Shown: positions 60,579 to 64,000 of the stretch, piece after piece | How positions within the stretch are numbered: the first letter of the stretch is position 1 | How the letters are laid out: each line of letters begins with the position of its first letter | Assembly (NCBI RefSeq): GCF_037645805.1 | Contig: NZ_JBBEXE010000003.1 | Coordinates: 124,001 to 188,000, forward strand | Source: Leptobacterium_A meishanense | GTDB taxonomy: Bacteria > Bacteroidota > Bacteroidia > Flavobacteriales > Flavobacteriaceae | DNA length: 64,000 nt | Reading direction: 5' to 3' | Notes under the pieces: generated by a model | Databases searched by the model: none | Told to the model about the DNA's origin: nothing | The model's input: the letters and a program-made list of their open reading frames with translations, nothing else | Translations under genes and position numbers: made by a program

Positions 60579-61370
60579 CTATTTTTTTAGATCAACGGGA
60601 ACTTTACATACAGGGATAGGTAGCATTTTATGCTTATTAATTGTATTTAATTTCAGATAGATATTCATTACTTCTCTTTCCCTTCCTGAAAAATCAGTTA
60701 CTTTTTTACCTTTATCCACCATACTCATGGCCCATTCCAATTCAGGGTATGTAGCACCTATTTGGTCTTCATCAGTCCTATTGTCCCCCCAAAGGCCATC
60801 TGTGGGAGGTGCTTCTAAAATAGCATTGTTAATGCCTAAATAGGCCCCTATTTCATAGACCTCTGTTTTTAACAGGTCGGCAATAGGGCTTAGGTCCACA
60901 CCGCCATCACCATATTTTGTATAAAAACCAACCCCAAAATCTTCCACCTTATTTCCCGTTCCGGCAACTAAATACCCTTTTAATGCTGCGAAATAATATA
61001 AAGTGGTCATCCGTAACCGTGCACGTGTATTGGCTAGGGACATAAACCGCTCTTCTTCATTTTCAACCTTAGGGAAAGAGGCCACTAAACTATCAAAAAC
61101 CGGTGTCAGGTCTGTTTGCTCAGAAGCCACGTTTGCATAGTGGCTTTTTAACCACTTTATATGCTCTGATGCCCGGGTTATTTGTTCTTTGGCCTGATGT
61201 ATCGGCATTTCCATACACAATACAGGTAAACCGGTGCGCGCACATAATGTGGAGGTAACCGCAGAATCAATCCCCCCAGATATTCCGACTACAAAACCTT
61301 TTGTGCCAGCATTTTCACTATATGCTTTCAGCCATTTTACAATATGATCAACTACGCTTTTAGTATCCAT
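60579..61370 (-). CDS. nadE: NAD+ synthase
   Basis: This is a 263-residue ammonia-dependent NAD synthetase (no glutaminase domain). GFVVGISGGIDSAVTSTLCAR is the PP-loop ATP site, and YLVAGTGNKVEDFGVGFYTKYGDGGVDLSPIADLLK and PPTDGLWGDNRTDEDQIG are conserved. It amidates deamido-NAD. It is transcribed divergently from gldBC, and is followed by a 156-nt gap without recognisable signals. Confidence 0.94.
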   Translation of the reverse strand: MDTKSVVDHIVKWLKAYSENAGTKGFVVGISGGIDSAVTSTLCARTGLPVLCMEMPIHQAKEQITRASEHIKWLKSHYANVASEQTDLTPVFDSLVASFPKVENEEERFMSLANTRARLRMTTLYYFAALKGYLVAGTGNKVEDFGVGFYTKYGDGGVDLSPIADLLKTEVYEIGAYLGINNAILEAPPTDGLWGDNRTDEDQIGATYPELEWAMSMVDKGKKVTDFSGREREVMNIYLKLNTINKHKMLPIPVCKVPVDLKK

Positions 61371-61484
61371 TTTATCAAGGTTGTTTTTTATAAGCTATTT
61401 TTGCCAAAAATAAGGCTTATCATATAATTATTGAAAATGATGGGCGTTTTTAGAAACAAGGCCAGATATTTTTAGAACAGAATT

Positions 61485-62444
61485 ATGAAGAATTTTACGT
61501 CAATACTATTTCTATTGTTGGTAATAGTAAGTTGCAACAATAAAAAAAAGATTGAAAAAGAAATAGCAAAAATACAGGTTGAAGTTATTGTTGACCGATT
61601 TGACCGTGCCTTTGCCAAAGCATCCCCGGATGACTTGCCCGGCTTGAAAAACAAATATCCGTACCTGTTTCCGGAGCAATTTCCCGATAGTGTATGGACA
61701 GGCCGTATGCAAGATTCATTACAGAAGGTGCTTTTTGAAGAAGTGAACAGTAAATTTTCAGATTTTGAAAAAGAAAAAGCGGCACTCGAAGCATTTTTTA
61801 AACATGTGAAATATTATTTTCCTGAAGAGGCAGTTCCGAAGGTAGTTACTGTTACTTCTGATGTGGATTATAATAATAGTGTAATCTATACCGATAGTCT
61901 TTTGTTGATTGCCTTAGATAATTATTTAGGTGAAGACCACCGGTTTTATGAAGGGATTCAGAAGTACTTGCGGAAAAATTTAAAAAAAGAGCAACTCATA
62001 GTGGGTGTAGCAGAAGCTTTTGCAGAGAAACAATTGCCTTATCTTACCGAACGTGATTTTTTATCACAGATAACCTATTACGGCAAGCAGCTATATATAA
62101 AAAGCATTTTGTTGCCCAAAAAATCCAATGCGGAAATTATGGGATATACCCCTGAAGAATGGGATTGGGCCATGGCCAATGAACGTGAAATATGGCAGTA
62201 TTTTGTTGAGCAAAGCCTGTTGTTTTCCACAGACAGAAAACTACAGCCCCGATTTATAAACCCGGCTCCTTTTTCCAAGTTTTATCTGGAATTGGACAAT
62301 GAATCCCCGGGGCAATTGGGAAGGTTTATCGGCTGGCAGATTGTAACAGCTTATATGGGCAATAATGATGTATCTTTACAAAAAATGATAACAACACCCG
62401 GGAGGGCCATCTTTGAAAATTCACAATACAAACCAAAAAAATAA
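61485..62444 (+). CDS. gldB: Gliding-motility lipoprotein GldB
   Basis: This is a 319-residue lipoprotein. The signal MKNFTSILFLLLVIVSC places the lipidated Cys at about residue 17. The mature protein has VDRFDRAFAKASPDDLPGLKNKYPYLFPEQFPDSVW, characteristic of GldB, and an overall helical, aromatic-rich sequence. GldB is required for gliding and type IX secretion in Flavobacterium johnsoniae. It overlaps gldC by 1 nt (TAATG). Confidence 0.93.
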   Translation: MKNFTSILFLLLVIVSCNNKKKIEKEIAKIQVEVIVDRFDRAFAKASPDDLPGLKNKYPYLFPEQFPDSVWTGRMQDSLQKVLFEEVNSKFSDFEKEKAALEAFFKHVKYYFPEEAVPKVVTVTSDVDYNNSVIYTDSLLLIALDNYLGEDHRFYEGIQKYLRKNLKKEQLIVGVAEAFAEKQLPYLTERDFLSQITYYGKQLYIKSILLPKKSNAEIMGYTPEEWDWAMANEREIWQYFVEQSLLFSTDRKLQPRFINPAPFSKFYLELDNESPGQLGRFIGWQIVTAYMGNNDVSLQKMITTPGRAIFENSQYKPKK

Positions 62445-62779
62445 TGGCTGCCAAACACGTTTCAGATATAAAGCTTACAGTCGCACTCGATGAAAACAGG
62501 GTGCCGGAAAAATTGACATGGAGTGCACAAGACGGAGGGATAAATGAAGAAGAAGCTAAAGCCATGCTACTTTCTGTATGGGATGGAAGCAATAAAGAAA
62601 CACTACGTATAGACCTGTGGACAAAGGACATGCCTGTTGATGAAATGAAACAATTTTTTCACCAGACATTGTTAACAATGAGCGATACCTTTTATAAAGC
62701 CACCCAAGATGAAAAAATGACCGCTACCATGAAGGATTTCTGTGAATACTTTGCCGAAAAGTTAGAATTGAATAAATAA
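62444..62779 (+). CDS. gldC: Gliding-motility protein GldC
   Basis: This is a 111-residue soluble protein, HVSDIKLTVALDENRVPEKLTWSAQDGG ... DMPVDEMKQFFHQTLLTMSDTF. GldC is not essential but improves gliding in Flavobacterium johnsoniae, where gldB and gldC are likewise adjacent. The start codon overlaps the gldB stop by 1 nt. It belongs to the GldC family by sequence and position. Confidence 0.93.
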   Translation: MAAKHVSDIKLTVALDENRVPEKLTWSAQDGGINEEEAKAMLLSVWDGSNKETLRIDLWTKDMPVDEMKQFFHQTLLTMSDTFYKATQDEKMTATMKDFCEYFAEKLELNK

Positions 62780-63145
62780 TTACCCAAATCATTTTGAAGG
62801 AGGATAACGTCCCGATAGCTATCGGGAGAGAGATCTTATTTTATCTTTTAAGAAATTTTTATTGGTTTTTCACCTTTGCATTACAAAGGAATCGAAATGA
62901 TAAAGAAAAAACTTTCATTTTAATTATTGTAAAACCATAATTAAAAAACGTATTCTGTGTAACAATATATTATTTATAAGTTATTGAAAATAAAGTAGTT
63001 GTTAATAATTCAAACAAATTATATTTAAGGTTCTATTTTTTATATATTAGCCTTCATAAAATAATAGTAACTATAAGATAATACGCTAATTATAAGTGGG
63101 TTTATAAATTATATTTCTGAAGTATAATAATAAAACCAACTTAAA
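62780..63145. other. Intergenic region before the first small peptide gene
   Basis: There is no gene in these 366 nt. They hold an 18-nt palindrome (62810-62827), the first half of a tandem duplication (from about 62893) and a TATATTAG box (63043-63050) about 95 nt before the first small peptide gene. Confidence 0.6.
62810..62827. terminator. 18-nt palindrome after gldC
   Basis: TCCCGATAGCTATCGGGA is a perfect palindrome 30 nt after the gldC stop. No long T-run follows. It probably folds as a hairpin, and this sequence recurs in many flavobacterial intergenic regions (from general knowledge, not checked). Confidence 0.55.
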
Positions 63146-63305
63146 ATGAAAAAAGTATTGTTAGTCGCATTTATCGTATTCGTAAGCTCGGTAACATTTA
63201 CAGCATGTACCAATGACCAAGCTACAGAGAATAATTTATATGAACAAGGAACCGATACTGTTAAAGTCAGAAGACCAGGAGGAGGCGATTAAATTTTTTT
63301 TTTGG
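62893..63305 (+). repeat. Tandem duplication, copy 1
   Basis: This unit begins with CGAAATGATAAAG and is repeated, with divergence, from 63343. It includes the noncoding leader and the small peptide gene at 63146-63292. The leader is conserved almost as well as the coding part; the shared block includes TATATTAGCCTTC and GAAGTATAATAATAAAACCA. After the peptide stop only about 12 nt of the copy-2 downstream gene remain recognisable. Confidence 0.85.
63146..63292 (+). CDS. Small lipoprotein-like peptide, copy 1
   Basis: This is a 48-codon gene. The N-terminal signal MKKVLLVAFIVFVSSVTFTAC has a lipobox-like end (FTAC), so Cys21 may be lipidated. The short mature part is acidic, then basic, ending YEQGTDTVKVRRPGGGD. 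The Arg-Arg-Pro-Gly-x-Gly-Asp tail is shared with copy 2, while the residues before it differ. No family is recognised. The coding frame is supported by its near-identity to copy 2 and the conserved reading frame. Confidence 0.65.
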   Translation: MKKVLLVAFIVFVSSVTFTACTNDQATENNLYEQGTDTVKVRRPGGGD

Positions 63306-63610
63306 ACTTTTCACATCCTCCTGACTGTCATCAGGATCTTTTCGAAATGATAAAGCATACTTTAATTAAAGAAAAAACTTTCATAAAAGCTACTGTAAAA
63401 CCATAATATATATGCGCTTTTTATTTCGTTGTTTTTATTTGTAAACTATTGTAAATATTATAGTTGTAAATAATCCAAACAAATTAAATTTGAGGTTCAA
63501 TTTTTTATATATTAGCCTTCGTAAAATAAGGATAACTATACGATAATACGCTAACCCTAAGTAGGTTTATCAATTATACTTGTGAAGTATAATAATAAAA
63601 CCAACTTAAA
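63293..63610. other. Spacer and copy-2 leader between the two peptide genes
   Basis: These 318 nt have no gene. They contain the end of copy 1, about 38 nt unique to this gap, and the copy-2 leader from 63343. The leader includes TATATTAG at 63508-63515 and the same 30 nt before the start codon as copy 1. Confidence 0.6.
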
Positions 63611-63770
63611 ATGAAAAAAGTATTGTTAGTCGCATTTATCGTATTCGTAAGCTCGGTAACATTTATAGCATGTACTAATGACCAAGCTACAGAAGATAAT
63701 TTATATGAACAAGGAACCGATAAATATAAGATCCGGAGACCAGGCAACGGTGATTAAATCTTTTTTTGGT
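63343..63770 (+). repeat. Tandem duplication, copy 2
   Basis: This is the second unit, starting with CGAAATGATAAAG (63343) and carrying the peptide gene at 63611-63757. It differs from copy 1 by about 15 extra nucleotides near its start and by substitutions. The offset between the two peptide start codons is 465 nt. Confidence 0.85.
63611..63757 (+). CDS. Small lipoprotein-like peptide, copy 2
   Basis: This is a 48-codon paralogue of the peptide at 63146. The first 17 residues are identical, including MKKVLLVAFIVFVSSVT. The tail reads YEQGTDKYKIRRPGNGD. It keeps Arg-Arg-Pro-Gly-x-Gly-Asp at the C-terminus. A membrane-protein frame starts at GTG 63750, inside its last codons. Confidence 0.65.
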   Translation: MKKVLLVAFIVFVSSVTFIACTNDQATEDNLYEQGTDKYKIRRPGNGD

Positions 63771-64000
63771 ACATTATTAATGATCTTATCAGGGTTGATC
63801 TTGTATGCTGATAAGATCATTAACTATTTTAATGTCACTTTTAGTTATGTTCCTGATTATTATTATGATTTAGATGCTTATATATGGTCAATTAGTCAAA
63901 CAATTTCTCCAATACTGATTTTATTTAGTACCTTTTTTAAACCTAAGCGATGGAGTTATCTTTCTCCTTTAGCTGCTTTTTCTGTTCAATTTATGTATAT
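63750..64000 (+). CDS. Partial membrane-protein gene overlapping peptide copy 2
   Basis: An open frame from GTG 63750 continues past the window end (83 codons seen). The sequence is hydrophobic, with one helix near SFFGTLLMILSGLILY and further ones from TISPILILFSTFF and YLSPLAAFSVQFMY. The start overlaps the copy-2 stop by 8 nt (GTGATTAA), which suggests translational coupling. An alternative ATG is at 63780. No family is recognised. Confidence 0.55.
   Translation, partial: MIKSFFGTLLMILSGLILYADKIINYFNVTFSYVPDYYYDLDAYIWSISQTISPILILFSTFFKPKRWSYLSPLAAFSVQFMY

Overview
The window is AT-rich chromosomal DNA from a member of the Flavobacteriaceae (Bacteroidota). The evidence is the gliding-motility genes gldA, gldB and gldC, a PorP/SprF-type outer-membrane protein, a DUF5686 surface protein, a TPR histidine kinase of the LytS type, Bacteroidota-style promoter boxes (TAnnTTTG about 4-25 nt before many start codons) and the near absence of Shine-Dalgarno sequences. 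Most of it is core metabolism. Accessory DNA is confined to a few spots, mainly 14.0-15.1 kb, 18.7-20.6 kb, 36-38.4 kb and 62.8-64 kb. No insertion sequence, prophage or CRISPR array was seen.

Layout. 0-5 kb: the tail of a PorP/SprF gene, a vWA protein and a TPR histidine kinase/LytTR regulator pair. 5-12.8 kb: gamma-carbonic anhydrase, fabD, a kelch protein, an AsmA-like giant, a YhhQ transporter and sppA. 12.9-18.7 kb: a folK-deoxynucleoside kinase fusion, a probable small RNA unit, an orphan membrane protein, a TrmH-type methyltransferase, mutS, and tRNA-Gly plus tRNA-Leu with a terminator. 18.8-23.9 kb: a membrane protein, an acyltransferase remnant, a PhnA-like protein, murI, folA, a 2TM protein, a class V PLP enzyme and a CBM48 protein. 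23.9-27.1 kb: an ergothioneine-type egtB-egtD operon with DUF427 and an unknown gene. 27.1-33.4 kb: thyA, a lipocalin-NupC fusion, a bifunctional nuclease, etfA/etfB and, divergently, pdhB. 33.4-42.8 kb: a DUF5686 protein, a repeat-rich exported protein, a membrane pyrophosphatase, a second deoxynucleoside kinase, a secreted unknown and a Gre-like factor. 42.9-46.4 kb: metK with a structured leader, a serine hydrolase and gldA. 46.5-50.7 kb: an aromatic amino acid operon (pheA, aminotransferase, tyrA, DAHP synthase-chorismate mutase) preceded by an attenuator. 50.7-59.8 kb: rsgA, dtd, mazG, aroA, queA, rlmN, a polyprenyl synthase and dnaG. 59.8-62.8 kb: an atypical response regulator, nadE, gldB and gldC. 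62.8-64 kb: a tandem duplication encoding two 48-residue lipoprotein-like peptides, the second overlapping a membrane-protein gene that runs off the window.

The most notable signals are: (1) a leader peptide of 27 codons upstream of pheA, packed with Phe, Tyr and Trp codons, with mutually exclusive antiterminator and terminator helices; (2) the duplicated small-peptide/membrane-gene locus at the right edge; (3) a metK leader with long-range complementarity; (4) an orphan promoter-terminator unit at 14.04-14.16 kb; (5) DnaG with all four zinc ligands replaced; and (6) a response regulator with Glu at the phosphoacceptor position.

Several genes connect functionally: folK, folA and thyA with two deoxynucleoside kinases and a nucleoside transporter (folate/dTMP and nucleoside salvage); queA with a YhhQ-type transporter (queuosine); and pheA, tyrA, DAHPS-CM and aroA (the shikimate route). 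All functional calls are from reading motifs by eye; no database search was run.
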